The translations under genes and the position numbers were made by a program. From Peptoniphilus senegalensis JC140 (GTDB lineage: Bacteria > Bacillota > Clostridia > Tissierellales > Peptoniphilaceae), in contig NZ_HE610718.1 in NCBI RefSeq assembly GCF_000321025.1, forward strand, positions 38,872 through 102,871: a stretch of 64,000 bases of DNA, given 5' to 3'. The notes under the pieces are model-generated. The model ran no database searches. It was given only the letters and a program-made list of their open reading frames with translations, and was not told where the DNA came from. Shown piece by piece: positions 51,653-60,863 of this stretch (positions are counted from its first letter, which is position 1; each line of letters begins with the position of its first letter).

Positions 51653-52403
51653 AAATTATTTTATCAAGTTTTTCTATAATGTATTTTTTATACTCAATAA
51701 ATTTTTTATTTTCAAAAAAGTTTTCTTGAAAATCTTCATTGATTTCAATTTCATCAATTATTGTTCCTGGATTTTTCCCCAAAATATAAATTCTATCAGA
51801 TAGCTTAACTGCTTCTTCAATGTCGTGAGTTATAAAAATTGTAGAAATTTTCATTTCGCTAATAATATTTTTATACCACTTGTGAATTGAAGCCTTTGTT
51901 ATAGCATCAAGTGCAGAGAAGGGTTCATCTAAAAGTGCAACTTCATTGCTAAATACATAAGTCCTGAGAAGGGCAGCACGCTGTGCCATTCCTCCAGAGA
52001 GTTGTGATGGGAATTTATCTTCACATCCCTCAAGTCCAAAATCAGCAAAAAGCTCTCTAACTTCTTCACGAGCAACTTTTTTCTTTTTACCACGAAGAAT
52101 TAGGGGAAGAGATACATTGTCAATGATTGTCATATAGGGAAGAAGAAGATCTTTTTGTAGCATATAAGAAACTTTCCCTGCAATACCTGTGATTTCTTCC
52201 CCCTTTAAAAAAACTTTTCCCTTATCTGGTTTCGAAAGACCCGCTATTATATTAAATAGCGTAGTCTTTCCAGAGCCAGAAACTCCAACAAGAGATACTA
52301 ACTCCCCCTCATTTAATTTAATGTTTATATCCTTTAAGACAAGTTTGTCTCCAAAGGATTTATCAACATCAGTAACTTTTAAAATTTCTAACTTGTCACT
52401 CAT
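51651..52403 (-). CDS. ABC importer ATPase, ThiZ-like
   Basis: A 250-residue ATPase of the SsuB/TauB/ThiZ group. Walker A is [10 protein letters not shown] (39-48), the signature is [18 protein letters not shown] near 133, and Walker B is [12 protein letters not shown] near 155, with FITHDIEEA following. All are intact. It overlaps the binding-protein gene by four bases and is last gene of the TPP-riboswitch operon, so it energises uptake of a pyrimidine or thiamine-like compound. Confidence 0.88.
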   Translation of the reverse strand: MSDKLEILKVTDVDKSFGDKLVLKDINIKLNEGELVSLVGVSGSGKTTLFNIIAGLSKPDKGKVFLKGEEITGIAGKVSYMLQKDLLLPYMTIIDNVSLPLILRGKKKKVAREEVRELFADFGLEGCEDKFPSQLSGGMAQRAALLRTYVFSNEVALLDEPFSALDAITKASIHKWYKNIISEMKISTIFITHDIEEAVKLSDRIYILGKNPGTIIDEIEINEDFQENFFENKKFIEYKKYIIEKLDKII

Positions 52404-53422
52404 TTTAATTTTTCTGGATTTACAAAATCATTAGTGAAACCGAAGTCCTTTGGAATTTCTTTGTCAATTAGTTTGTTTTCCCATAACCAAGCGTAGAAAT
52501 CGTTCCATCTTTCTGGATTAATTTCGCCAAAGTAATTTGCATCATCTTTGTATTTGTCAGCAATATATTCCATTGCCTTTATTGTGTAATCTTTATCAAG
52601 TTCTGGATTTAATTTAACTAGAATTTCTGCAGCTTCTTTAGGATTTTCTGCTGCATATTCATAGCCTTTAGAGAAGGCTCGCATAAATCTCTTTGCCACA
52701 TCTTCCTTGTTCTTTAAGAAGTCATTATTTGCAATTAAAATTGGTGTGTAGTAGTCAAAAATTGGGTTGATGTCTTTGAAAGCAAAATAATTAATTGGCA
52801 CATTTTCCATTCCAGCTCTTACGCCATCTACTGGGTAAAAAATCCAAACTGTGTCAATGTCCTTTCCTTGGATTGCTGCAATATTATTTGTAACGTCACC
52901 AGGAACTAAATTAACTTTAGAGAAATCTCCACCATCATCTTCTACAACTTGCTTTAAAATTGCTTGTTCAATAGGAAGTCCCCAAGTTGAATGATTGTGA
53001 TTTTCCATATCCTTAGGTCTTTCAATATTTTTGTCCTTTGCAGAAAAAATACCTGAAGTGTTGTGATTTATTATTGCAGCAAGAGCAGTAACTGGAAGTG
53101 GTTCATCACTTGCAAAAGCTGGTGCAATTGTGTCTTGGAAAGATACTCCGAAGTCAGCCTTGCCTGATGCAACAAGAGCTTCAACTCCATTTGCCGGTGG
53201 TTGGTTTACTTCAACTTCAATGCCTTCATCTGCAAAAAATCCCTTGTCCATTGCAACATAAAGTCCTGCATGATTTACATTTGGGTCCCAATCAAGCAAA
53301 AAGCTAACTCTTTCTGTTGGAAGGTCTTTTTTTTCTTCAACTTTTTTATTTTCTGTTTTGCCACAAGCTGTAAGCATAAGGCCTGCCAATAATAAAACTG
53401 ATAATTTCTTTAAATTTTTCAT
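52400..53422 (-). CDS. ABC substrate-binding lipoprotein, NMT1/THI5-like (ThiY-type)
   Basis: A 340-residue lipoprotein of the NMT1/THI5-like family. The signal is MKNLKKLSVLLLAGLMLTAC with lipobox LTAC. The mature domain begins RVSFLLDWDPNVNHAGLYVA, characteristic of ThiY proteins that bind formylaminopyrimidine or HMP, and has the DFGVSFQDTIAPAFAS region near 98. The TPP riboswitch upstream supports a thiamine-precursor substrate. ATG at 53422 follows GGAGG; permease gene overlaps by four bases. Confidence 0.88.
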   Translation of the reverse strand: MKNLKKLSVLLLAGLMLTACGKTENKKVEEKKDLPTERVSFLLDWDPNVNHAGLYVAMDKGFFADEGIEVEVNQPPANGVEALVASGKADFGVSFQDTIAPAFASDEPLPVTALAAIINHNTSGIFSAKDKNIERPKDMENHNHSTWGLPIEQAILKQVVEDDGGDFSKVNLVPGDVTNNIAAIQGKDIDTVWIFYPVDGVRAGMENVPINYFAFKDINPIFDYYTPILIANNDFLKNKEDVAKRFMRAFSKGYEYAAENPKEAAEILVKLNPELDKDYTIKAMEYIADKYKDDANYFGEINPERWNDFYAWLWENKLIDKEIPKDFGFTNDFVNPEKLK

Positions 53423-54183
53423 TTTTCCTCCATCCACGGCATCATCTTTTTTTGTAAAAAGCCAACTAACTTCATCAATAAAAGAGAAATTGCCGAAATT
53501 AAAAATATAACTGCAAACATCTTATCAAAGGAGTAATTTTTTTGAACTCTAATCATATATACTCCCAAACCTTTGTAACCACCTAGCCACTCTGCAATAA
53601 CTGCTCCTACAACTGAATAGGAGACTGCTATTTTAAAAGCAGAGAAAAAATTCCCTAAACTTTCTGGCAGCTTAATGTATCTATAAATTTCCGCCTTTCC
53701 AGCACCCATTGCCTTTAATAATTTTATCTTGTCTTGGTCCACCTGCTTAAAGGCCTCAAGAAGAGAAACAGCAACTGGAAAAAATGTCACAATTACAATA
53801 AGTGCAATCTTTGGCGCTATACCATAGCCCATCCACAAGACTAATAAAGGTGCTATTGCAACTGTTGGCACAGTCTGTGTCAAAACTAAAATCGGATAAA
53901 GTGCAGAATAAATAGTGGCTGATAAATCCATTAAAAGTGCTGCAATAAAACCTAGGCTCACGCCAACAAATAAACCTAAAAAGGCTTCTGTAAGTGTCGT
54001 GCCTAAGTGCGATAAAATTGTAGGAAAATCTGTCACAAAGGCTTTAATTACATCAAAGGGCTTAGGAAGTAAATATGGTCCTACAATCCCTCTAGTAGTT
54101 ATAAAATGCCAAATAACTAAAATGACTATTATCAAAGAAGCTGCTGAGATATTATCCTTGATACTTGCCTGTTTTTTCTTCAA
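53419..54183 (-). CDS. ABC importer permease, ThiX-like
   Basis: A 254-residue permease with about six helices and the binding-protein-dependent transport loop ELFKAMGAGK-type motif, here LLKAMGAGKAEIYRYIKLPES near 158-178 (seen in pieces). It groups with SsuC/ThiX permeases. The codon at 54181-54183 is TTG, within the end of the thiamine-binding gene (32-base overlap); the only purine-rich site upstream, GGGG, is 12 bases away, so the exact start is not certain. Confidence 0.87.
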   Translation of the reverse strand: MKKKQASIKDNISAASLIIVILVIWHFITTRGIVGPYLLPKPFDVIKAFVTDFPTILSHLGTTLTEAFLGLFVGVSLGFIAALLMDLSATIYSALYPILVLTQTVPTVAIAPLLVLWMGYGIAPKIALIVIVTFFPVAVSLLEAFKQVDQDKIKLLKAMGAGKAEIYRYIKLPESLGNFFSAFKIAVSYSVVGAVIAEWLGGYKGLGVYMIRVQKNYSFDKMFAVIFLISAISLLLMKLVGFLQKKMMPWMEEK

Positions 54184-54451
54184 TTGTCAAAATCCCCTTT
54201 TCAGAATAAAAAGTCTTGGAATAACAAGCAACTTGTTGTGAAATTTCTCCTGCTATCTTCACGCAATTTTTTAAAATTTCAAAGGCTTTGTCAAAGTCAT
54301 CTAATTCTATAACTGTTTCAAAGGGCGTAACAACATAATTTACCTTTTGACTTATAATATATTCAATTACCTTATCTACAACTGCAACTACAGATTCTGT
54401 TGTGCCTTCTTTAGTTGTAGGAAGAATTTGTATCGCTATTGATATTTTCAT
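54152..54451 (-). CDS. Thiamine-binding MTH1187/YqgV-family protein
   Basis: A 99-residue alpha/beta protein of the MTH1187/YqgV (DUF77) family, which bind thiamine or hydroxymethylpyrimidine as tetramers; YkoF carries two copies. It starts MKISIAIQILPTTKEGTTES and has VIEYIISQKVNYVVTPFETV near 29. ATG at 54451 follows GAGGAGG; the longer frame upstream belongs to the riboswitch region. It is first gene of the operon, ahead of the ThiXYZ-type importer. Confidence 0.87.
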   Translation of the reverse strand: MKISIAIQILPTTKEGTTESVVAVVDKVIEYIISQKVNYVVTPFETVIELDDFDKAFEILKNCVKIAGEISQQVACYSKTFYSEKGILTIEEKTGKYQG

Positions 54452-54487
54452 AATAACCTCCTCAAATAAATTTGCAAAAATAAATTT

Positions 54488-54600
54488 TTGCATAAAAAAA
54501 GTCCCCAAAGGGAGACATACTTTTCCCGAGACAGCATTACCTGTCCTGGTCCAAAGGGTTTAAGGATAAACCTAATCTCAGCAAAAGCTCCCCTGATACT
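54488..54600 (-). ncRNA. TPP riboswitch with expression-platform terminator
   Basis: Minus-strand text carries the THI-box elements AGGGGAGC, GCTGAGAT, ACCCTTTGGACC and GGACAGGTAATGCTGTC in order, then a terminator GTCTCCC-TTTG-GGGAC with a T run (about 54492-54514). TPP binding should end transcription before the thiamine-binding gene. Confidence 0.92.
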
Positions 54601-54603
54601 TTT

Positions 54604-54632
54604 ATTATAGTCATAAGAATTTTTTATTACAA
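54604..54632 (-). promoter_or_regulatory. Promoter of the TPP-riboswitch operon
   Basis: Minus-strand TTGTAA (54627-54632), 17 bases, TATAAT (54604-54609). Confidence 0.7.
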
Positions 54633-54647
54633 GGGCCAGTTAAAAGA

Positions 54648-54674
54648 AAAAAGTAGACTCTCGCCTACTTTTTA
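54648..54674 (-). terminator. Terminator after the nitroreductase gene
   Basis: AAAGTAGGC/GTCTACTTT (minus strand) closes a GAGA loop and is followed by T residues. Confidence 0.85.
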
Positions 54675-54682
54675 TATTACCT

Positions 54683-55258
54683 TTATTCAATTACTCTTAA
54701 AATTTCATCAATAGGCTTTTTATCCTTTTTTTCTGGTTCTTCTTCGATTTTTCCAAAGGGCATTTCTGCAATAAGTTCCCATGAGTCAGGAATTTCATAT
54801 AATTCCTTTACCCAAGAGTCAATAACAGGATTGTAATGTTGATTGCTTGCTCCAATTTCTTCATCTCTAAGAGCTTGCCAAATATTTAGCTGAATCATGG
54901 CAGCTGAATGGTGTCCCCAAGTTTCAAAATATTCTTTGTAGGAAGGCATATCTTTTTCTTGGGACTTAATTTCATCCTTGTCCATAAAAATTAGTGCAGT
55001 TCCCTTGGCATGATAAAATCCATGGAACTTTTCTTCATTAATTTTATTGTCAAAAGTTTCATTAACTCTCTTCCAAAAGTCCTTTGAATTGTCATCAAAA
55101 AGCAAGAGGACTCTAGTTGTTTGTGAATTCATGTGTGATGGAGTTGTGTTTAAGACATCCTCAATTAAATATTTTATCTCTTCATTGGACAGTTCTACAT
55201 TCTCTGACAAATTGTAATAAGACCTTCTCTTTTTAATAATTTCTATATAATTTTGCAT
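54683..55258 (-). CDS. Nitroreductase-family protein (Hbn1/Frm2-like)
   Basis: A 191-residue FMN-dependent oxidoreductase fold. The N terminus YIEIIKKRRSYYNLSENV is the family opening, RRS being an FMN-phosphate contact; GIGASNQHYNPVIDSWVKEL and WELIAEMPFGK (near 150-175) are typical of the Hbn1/YdgI subgroup, acting on hydroxamates, nitro compounds or quinones. Start ATG at 55258 follows GAGGTG; a longer frame has no site. It is 64 bases after the ABC exporter gene and has its own terminator. Confidence 0.88.
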   Translation of the reverse strand: MQNYIEIIKKRRSYYNLSENVELSNEEIKYLIEDVLNTTPSHMNSQTTRVLLLFDDNSKDFWKRVNETFDNKINEEKFHGFYHAKGTALIFMDKDEIKSQEKDMPSYKEYFETWGHHSAAMIQLNIWQALRDEEIGASNQHYNPVIDSWVKELYEIPDSWELIAEMPFGKIEEEPEKKDKKPIDEILRVIE

Positions 55259-55322
55259 AATACACCTCGCTATTGTCTTCTTATTTTTATACTTAGTAAG
55301 ATAATACCCCAAACTTTATTTA

Positions 55323-57068
55323 TTATTCTAATCTGCCACCCTTAGTGTAGAGGTTGTAATAATAAGCCTTCTTTTCCATTAGCTCTTTGTGACTTCCTCT
55401 CTCAACAATACCGTCTCTTGTCATTACAATAATTAAATCTGCATTTTGAACTGTTGTAAGTCTGTGGGCAATAGTTATAGTAGTCCTTCCCTTGGAAAGT
55501 TTTTCTATGGAATCTTGGACCACAATTTCACTTTTGTTGTCAAGAGCAGAAGTTGCTTCGTCTAAAATTAAAATTGGTGGATTTTTTAAAAAGACTCTTG
55601 CAATGGAAATTCTCTGTTTTTGTCCACCAGATAATTTTACTCCACGCTCTCCAACATAAGTGTCAAAACCATCAGGCAAATTTTTTATAAATTCATAGGC
55701 CCCTGCAAGTTTTGCCGCTTCAATAATTTCTCTTTCACTAGCATCGCTTTTACCGTAGCCAATATTGTCTCTAACTGTACCAGAAAATAAATAAACATCC
55801 TGTTGTACAATGCCAATATTTTCTCTCAAAGATTTTATTTTTATGTCTCTGACATCAATTCCATCAACTGTAACAGATCCACTATTAACATCATAAAACC
55901 TTGGGATGAGATTGCAAATTGTAGTCTTTCCTGCACCACTTGGCCCAACTATGGCAAGTTTTTCGCCCTGAGTGATGTCAACAGAAAAATTATCCAAAAC
56001 TTTGCCTTCTCCCTTTCCATAAGAAAAGTCCACATGATTAAAGGAAATCTCTCCCTTAACATTTTTAATTTCAAGGGAATCTTCCTTGTCCAAAATGTCA
56101 GATTCAATGGACATAATCTCTGCGAATCTTTCAATGCCTGTCATTCCCTTTTGGAACTGTTCAGTAAATTCAATAATTCTTCTAACAGTAGCAAGAAGTG
56201 ATTGGATAAACATTACATAGACGATTAAGTCCTCTGGACCAATTTCTCTCTTCATTAAAAAGTAGCCGCCACTTGCAATTAAAATCAAATACATTAGTCC
56301 ATCGAAAATTCTATTAACTGTGTTAAAGCCAGCCATAGACTTGTAATATCTCTTTTTGATGCCAAGAAATTTATTGTTCTCGTGAGTAAATTTCTTGCTT
56401 TCCACCTCTTCATTGGCAAAGGACTTTACAACCTTTATGCCAAGAAGAGAATCTTCAATAGCTGAATTTAAGTTCCCAATGTGAACTCTTTGCTCCTTTT
56501 GTGCCCTTCGCATTTTATTTCTAAAGTGTCCAGAAAAATATATCATAAGTGGAATCATAATATAAATTAAAATAGTCATCTTCACATTAATTGTAAGAAG
56601 AATAATTAAGGAAATAATTATTTTTATAGCTCCAATAAAATATTCTTCGGGACAATGGTGGGCAAACTCTGTTATGTCAAAGAGGTCGTTTGTAATCCTT
56701 GACATAATGACGCCAACCTTTGTCTCATTATAAAAAGTATCAGAAAGAGATTGGAGATGAGCATATAGGTCTCTTCTCATATCTGTCTCTATGCGAGCAC
56801 CCATTATGTGCCCAATACTTGTCATAAAATATTGAGCCACTACTTCTACTGTCTTTATTCCTATATAAATTAGTGAGAGCTTTAATATAAAGTCAGAAGT
56901 AATTAAAGCTATGTCCTCCATTCCCCTGCTTGTAAGTGCACGAAGAAGAAGTGGCAAAATCATTTCACTTGCAGTAGTAAGCCCCGCACAAAATAAATCC
57001 AAGAAAACTGTCATTCTGTATTTATTAAAATAGGGCAGAACTTTTTTTATCAAATTTCTATTTTTCAT
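55323..57068 (-). CDS. ABC exporter with fused permease and ATPase
   Basis: A 581-residue half-transporter of the MsbA/LmrA type: six helices in residues 15-310, followed by an ATPase with Walker A GPSGAGKTT near 371, signature LSGGQKQRISIARVF near 475, and Walker B ILILDEATSALD near 495, with H-loop TIAHRLTT. All catalytic motifs are intact. It would act as a homodimer or with a partner, exporting lipid or drug; substrate unknown. Start ATG at 57068 follows GGAGG. Confidence 0.9.
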   Translation of the reverse strand: MKNRNLIKKVLPYFNKYRMTVFLDLFCAGLTTASEMILPLLLRALTSRGMEDIALITSDFILKLSLIYIGIKTVEVVAQYFMTSIGHIMGARIETDMRRDLYAHLQSLSDTFYNETKVGVIMSRITNDLFDITEFAHHCPEEYFIGAIKIIISLIILLTINVKMTILIYIMIPLMIYFSGHFRNKMRRAQKEQRVHIGNLNSAIEDSLLGIKVVKSFANEEVESKKFTHENNKFLGIKKRYYKSMAGFNTVNRIFDGLMYLILIASGGYFLMKREIGPEDLIVYVMFIQSLLATVRRIIEFTEQFQKGMTGIERFAEIMSIESDILDKEDSLEIKNVKGEISFNHVDFSYGKGEGKVLDNFSVDITQGEKLAIVGPSGAGKTTICNLIPRFYDVNSGSVTVDGIDVRDIKIKSLRENIGIVQQDVYLFSGTVRDNIGYGKSDASEREIIEAAKLAGAYEFIKNLPDGFDTYVGERGVKLSGGQKQRISIARVFLKNPPILILDEATSALDNKSEIVVQDSIEKLSKGRTTITIAHRLTTVQNADLIIVMTRDGIVERGSHKELMEKKAYYYNLYTKGGRLE

Positions 57069-57145
57069 TTTTCCTCCCTTAATCATTTTTATAATAATAA
57101 TAACACATAATTACCTTTCTTTAAAACCGCAGAAATCTACCTTAC

Positions 57146-57174
57146 TTGACATAAAAATTTAAACAAATTATAAT
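57146..57174 (+). promoter_or_regulatory. Consensus promoter for murJ
   Basis: TTGACA (57146-57151), 17 bases, TATAAT (57169-57174); both boxes match consensus. Confidence 0.9.
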
Positions 57175-57202
57175 TTTATAAGACTTATAAAGGAGATTTT
57201 AA

Positions 57203-58804
57203 ATGGAAAATAAAAGTAGCGCAGGCTCAAGAATTGCAAAATCCACTATTGCCATAATTGTCTTTTTATTAATTGGAAAAGTTTTTGGTTTTTTTAGAGA
57301 ATCACTGACTGCTTCTGTCTTTGGGGCAGGAAAAGAAATGGATGCCTTTTCTCTTGCACAGGCTGCAACAGCAATGATTGCAGGTTTTGTAACACAAGCA
57401 ATAGCAACAACTTATATACCTTCTGCCCAAAAAGCAGAAAGCGATCATGGCCCAAGTAGAAAAAATTATTTCACAAATAACTTGTTAATGGTTACATCAC
57501 TTGTGTCCTTTTTCCTAATAATTCTTGGAATTCTTTTTCCAAATCAAATTGCACTTTTAACTGCATCACAAGCTGATCCAGAAACATATGCAATTGTAGT
57601 TAAATTAATACAAGTTGGCATGCCCGTTGTATTATTCTCTTCTTGGGTTGGAGTAATGGAAGGCTACTTGCAACATGGAGGTAAATTTGCAGCAACTGGT
57701 GCCATTGCCATTCCACTTAACTTAACCTATATAATATATCTTGCATTATTTTCTCGTCATGTAGGTATAATGGGTCTTACTATTGCATCAGTCCTAGGAA
57801 TACTTGCACAATTTTTATTTTTGCTACCAAATGCAATGAAAATTGGTTATAGACCTAAATTTGTGGCAGACTTTAAAGATGAATATGTAAGAGAAGCAAT
57901 CGTCCTTGCCCTTCCAGTTTTTGTTTCTGTTTCAGTTAACGACATAAACACAATTGTAAATAGAAACCTTGCATCAGGTATGGGCGAAGGTGCAGCCTCA
58001 ATTTTATACTACTCAAATAAAATGAACACAATGATTATTGGGATTTTCATAACTGCAATAACTGCCATAGTTTTCCCAATCCTTACAAAAACTTTGGGAT
58101 CAGGAGATATGAAGCTTGGCAAAAAAGTTATGAACGCATCAATAAAAACAGTTTTATTTATAACAGTACCAGCGACTGTTGGGCTAATAATTTTGGCAAG
58201 ACCAATAATAGAAATTGCCTTTGTACGTGGTTACTTTACACCAGCCGATGGTGTTGCTGCAACTTCAACGCTTAGATTTTATTCCCTATCACTTATTTCA
58301 ATTTCAGTAATAAATGTACTAAATAGAATTTATTATTCCATTGAAGACACAAAGACGCCTTTCTATGTTGGCGTGACTAATGTGGCAATAAATGTAGGCT
58401 TAAACCTTTTGGTAGCAAGACACTATGGTACAAATGGACTTGCGGCATCAGTTTCCATTGCAACAACACTTGCACTTTTTATTTCCTTCATACTATTAAA
58501 AAGGAAAATTGGAAATCTTGGAACAAAGTCCTATATAAGAGCTTCAATAAAAACTTTTATGGCATCACTTGCCATGGGACTTGTGACTTTATCCTACTTC
58601 CCTTATGAAAAACTAATAATGTCCTTTACAAATGGAAGAATCCAAACACTATTGAGACTAATACTCCTTATGCTAATAGTCTTTATAGCAGCTTGTGTCT
58701 ATGTCCTCTGCCTATATCACTTAGGTGTGCGTGAAGTTCGCGACATATCAAAAATTGTTAAAGATAAAATCGAAAATAGAAAATTAAAAAGTATAGAAAG
58801 TTAA
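57203..58804 (+). CDS. murJ: Lipid II flippase MurJ
   Basis: A 533-residue MOP-superfamily protein with about 14 helices that flips lipid II for peptidoglycan synthesis. Family signatures are FGFFRESLTASVFGAGKEMDAF near 28-48 (seen in pieces), ATTYIPSAQKAESDHG near 75-90, and the RGYFTPADGVAATSTLRFYSL segment near 348-368. The start follows AGGAG by seven bases. It is monocistronic, with its own consensus promoter and terminator, and divergent from the ABC exporter. Confidence 0.94.
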   Translation: MENKSSAGSRIAKSTIAIIVFLLIGKVFGFFRESLTASVFGAGKEMDAFSLAQAATAMIAGFVTQAIATTYIPSAQKAESDHGPSRKNYFTNNLLMVTSLVSFFLIILGILFPNQIALLTASQADPETYAIVVKLIQVGMPVVLFSSWVGVMEGYLQHGGKFAATGAIAIPLNLTYIIYLALFSRHVGIMGLTIASVLGILAQFLFLLPNAMKIGYRPKFVADFKDEYVREAIVLALPVFVSVSVNDINTIVNRNLASGMGEGAASILYYSNKMNTMIIGIFITAITAIVFPILTKTLGSGDMKLGKKVMNASIKTVLFITVPATVGLIILARPIIEIAFVRGYFTPADGVAATSTLRFYSLSLISISVINVLNRIYYSIEDTKTPFYVGVTNVAINVGLNLLVARHYGTNGLAASVSIATTLALFISFILLKRKIGNLGTKSYIRASIKTFMASLAMGLVTLSYFPYEKLIMSFTNGRIQTLLRLILLMLIVFIAACVYVLCLYHLGVREVRDISKIVKDKIENRKLKSIES

Positions 58805-58811
58805 TTATTTT

Positions 58812-58836
58812 GGCTCGAGAAATCGAGTCTTTTTTT
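58812..58836 (+). terminator. Terminator after murJ
   Basis: GGCTCGA/TCGAGTC closes a GAAA loop (58812-58829) and precedes seven T. Confidence 0.9.
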
Positions 58837-58899
58837 ATTAAAACTTTTTTAAATTTTTTTATAAATTTATCAAGTTAATGTATTTATTTTCTATTTAAG

Positions 58900-58908
58900 T
58901 GGTATAAT
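58900..58908 (+). promoter_or_regulatory. Extended -10 element for the repeat protein gene
   Basis: TGGTATAAT is an extended -10; no good -35 is visible 17 bases upstream. The gene starts 24 bases downstream. Confidence 0.5.
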
Positions 58909-58932
58909 ATAACTTAATTGGAGGTGTTTATT

Positions 58933-60249
58933 ATGGGCGGTTTAATAGTTGTTGTCATTATTGTGATCCTTTGCTTTATCATTTGGAAAAAGAATCAAGG
59001 CAAAAATACTCCTGCTGCGAAAAAATCTATAGAAAATAGAGAAAAGCCAGCTGATGAAAAGCTACATAAGGAAGAAGATCTTAAAAACCTTGAAGATTCT
59101 GTAAAATCTTTTGAAGTAAGAGAAGAACAAAAATACGATGGTTCTAGGAAAAAGGATCGTGGCAAAAAGAGAAGAGAAAAGAGAAGGGCAGAAGCTGAAG
59201 AGATAAAAGAAGCACCTGCTACAAAAATTGAAGATAAAAAAGTTGAAGCTAAAGCTGAAGTTAAAAAAGAAACTGTAAAACCAGTTGAAAAAACTGAAGT
59301 TAAAACTGAAAAAGCTCCAGAAAAAATTGAAACTAAGGCTGAAAAGTTTGAACCAAAGATAGAAGAGGCTAAGGCAAAAGTTAATGAGCCTGTGAAAAAG
59401 CTTGAGCCTAAGGTTGATAAAGTCGAAGCTAAGGCTGAAATTAAAAAAGAAACTGTAAAACCAGTTGAAAAAACTAAAGTTAAAACTGAAAAAGCTCCCG
59501 AAAAAACTGAAGCTAAGGTTGAAAAGATTGAACTAAAAATAGAAGAAACTAAGGCAAAAGTTAATGAACCTGTGAAAAAGCTTGAACCTAAGGTTGATAA
59601 AGTCGAAGCAAAGCCTGAAATTAAAAAAGAAACTGTAAAACCAGTTGAAAAAGCTCCAGAAAAAACTGAAGCTAAGGTTGAAAAGGTTGAAGCAAAGATA
59701 GAAGAGGCTAAGGCAAAAGTTAATGAACCTGTGAAAAAAGTTGAGCTAAAGGTTGAAAAAGTTGAAGAAAAGCCTGAGGCTAAAGAAAAAATTGATAAGC
59801 CAGTGGAAAAACCACAACCACAAAAAATTATTTCTACTAACGAAAAATACAGCGACATTATAAAAGCCCTTAGCGAAAATCCTTGGGATCTTGCAAGTGA
59901 AAAGATAAACATCAAAGTAGAAGACCTTAAAACTAAAAAACCTTTAGATGAAAATTATTCAGTTGAAGATCTTAAAAAATCACTTACAAGAGAAAACTTA
60001 TCTGAATTTTTAAATATGGTAAAGACTAATCCAACAATCTTAAAGAGAAAAGACAATATGACTTACGAATTTACAGTTAAAAGTGCAGATGAAATCAAAA
60101 AAATTGCAGATAGATATTCTCTAACTTCTTCTAATTTTGAAAAGGCAAGTTCTGTAATCACTGTTGACAAAGAAAACTTTAAGTTGTTAGAAGTCACAGA
60201 TATTTTGACAGATGGCGAAAAGAGAATTTACTTTGAAACAAAATTTTAG
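58933..60249 (+). CDS. Membrane-anchored protein with 60-residue Lys/Glu repeats
   Basis: A 438-residue protein: an N-terminal helix (GGLIVVVIIVILCFIIW, residues 2-18), a basic juxtamembrane part, then three repeat units starting at 59239, 59419 and 59599, with lengths of 180, 180 and 159 bases and a partial fourth unit from 59758. The units are built from KKETVKPVEK, EAPEK-like and AKVNEPVKK segments. The third lost exactly seven codons. Residues ~295-438 form a non-repetitive soluble domain. No function is known. Start ATG at 58933 follows GGAGGTG. Confidence 0.85.
   Translation: MGGLIVVVIIVILCFIIWKKNQGKNTPAAKKSIENREKPADEKLHKEEDLKNLEDSVKSFEVREEQKYDGSRKKDRGKKRREKRRAEAEEIKEAPATKIEDKKVEAKAEVKKETVKPVEKTEVKTEKAPEKIETKAEKFEPKIEEAKAKVNEPVKKLEPKVDKVEAKAEIKKETVKPVEKTKVKTEKAPEKTEAKVEKIELKIEETKAKVNEPVKKLEPKVDKVEAKPEIKKETVKPVEKAPEKTEAKVEKVEAKIEEAKAKVNEPVKKVELKVEKVEEKPEAKEKIDKPVEKPQPQKIISTNEKYSDIIKALSENPWDLASEKINIKVEDLKTKKPLDENYSVEDLKKSLTRENLSEFLNMVKTNPTILKRKDNMTYEFTVKSADEIKKIADRYSLTSSNFEKASSVITVDKENFKLLEVTDILTDGEKRIYFETKF
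59239..59757 (+). repeat. Three in-frame tandem repeats, 180, 180 and 159 bp
   Basis: The units begin at the AAAGTTGAAGCT-type triplets at 59239, 59419 and 59599 and keep frame. The third is 21 bases shorter. A fourth partial copy starts at 59758. High similarity suggests recent duplication and possible length variation between strains. Confidence 0.9.
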
Positions 60250-60258
60250 TAATATATA

Positions 60259-60290
60259 AAAGTCATAGCAATATGACTTTTATTTTTTTT
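60259..60290 (+). terminator. Terminator after the repeat protein gene
   Basis: AAAGTCATA/TATGACTTT closes a GCAA loop (60259-60280) and is followed by a T-rich tract. Confidence 0.85.
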
Positions 60291-60392
60291 GCAAAAATAT
60301 TTAAAGCAAAAAATTTTAAATGTCTTAAAAATTTAACAAAACCTTTGAAATAATTTTACTTTTATAGATTAGAATAAGACTGAGGAGATTTT

Positions 60393-60863
60393 ATGAATAA
60401 CAAAGAAAAACTTGAAGAAATCATCGCCTTCCTAAGTGAGAACACGCGATTTGATGAAACAAAAAATTTCATACAGCATGGCAACACTTCTGTCTACACT
60501 CATGTTATTTCTGTTGCAAAAAAATCCATTGAGATTGCAGAAAAATACAATTTGGATGTGGACATGGACTCCATGATAAGGGGTGCCCTTCTTCATGACT
60601 ATTTCCTATACGATTGGCACGATGGCAAAAAGGAAAGGTGGATTCATGGCTTTACTCATCCCATGAAGGCTTATAAGAATGCTAAGAGTGAATTAAATCT
60701 CAATAGACTTGAGAGAGATATTATAATAAAGCACATGTTCCCCCTAACTATTATTCCCCCAAGGTATTTGGAATCTTGGATTGTAACTTGTGCTGACAAA
60801 TATGTTTCTGCTGTGGAAACTGTTTCGTCAAGATTTGTGAAAGTAGGTTTTGAAAATTTATGA
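60393..60863 (+). CDS. HD-domain metal-dependent hydrolase
   Basis: A 156-residue HD-family phosphohydrolase-like protein. The metal ligands are His35 in YTHVISVAKKS, His-Asp in LLHDYFLYDWHDG near 69-70 and further His in HGFTHPMKAY and IKHMFPLT, with a closing Asp in CADKYVSAVET. Members act on nucleotides or signalling phosphodiesters; substrate unknown. The start follows GAGGAG, and it overlaps the next gene by four bases. Confidence 0.85.
   Translation: MNNKEKLEEIIAFLSENTRFDETKNFIQHGNTSVYTHVISVAKKSIEIAEKYNLDVDMDSMIRGALLHDYFLYDWHDGKKERWIHGFTHPMKAYKNAKSELNLNRLERDIIIKHMFPLTIIPPRYLESWIVTCADKYVSAVETVSSRFVKVGFENL

Noticed and set aside
59239-59757. Regular repeats that could suggest a CRISPR array
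   Set aside because: The units are 159-180 bp, contiguous and in frame, with no unique spacers or short direct repeats, and no cas genes are present.
58995-59915. A 306-codon antisense open frame rich in Ser, Phe and Thr
   Set aside because: It lies wholly opposite the Lys/Glu repeat gene, and Lys/Glu codons read backwards yield Phe/Ser/Leu. It has no ribosome site.
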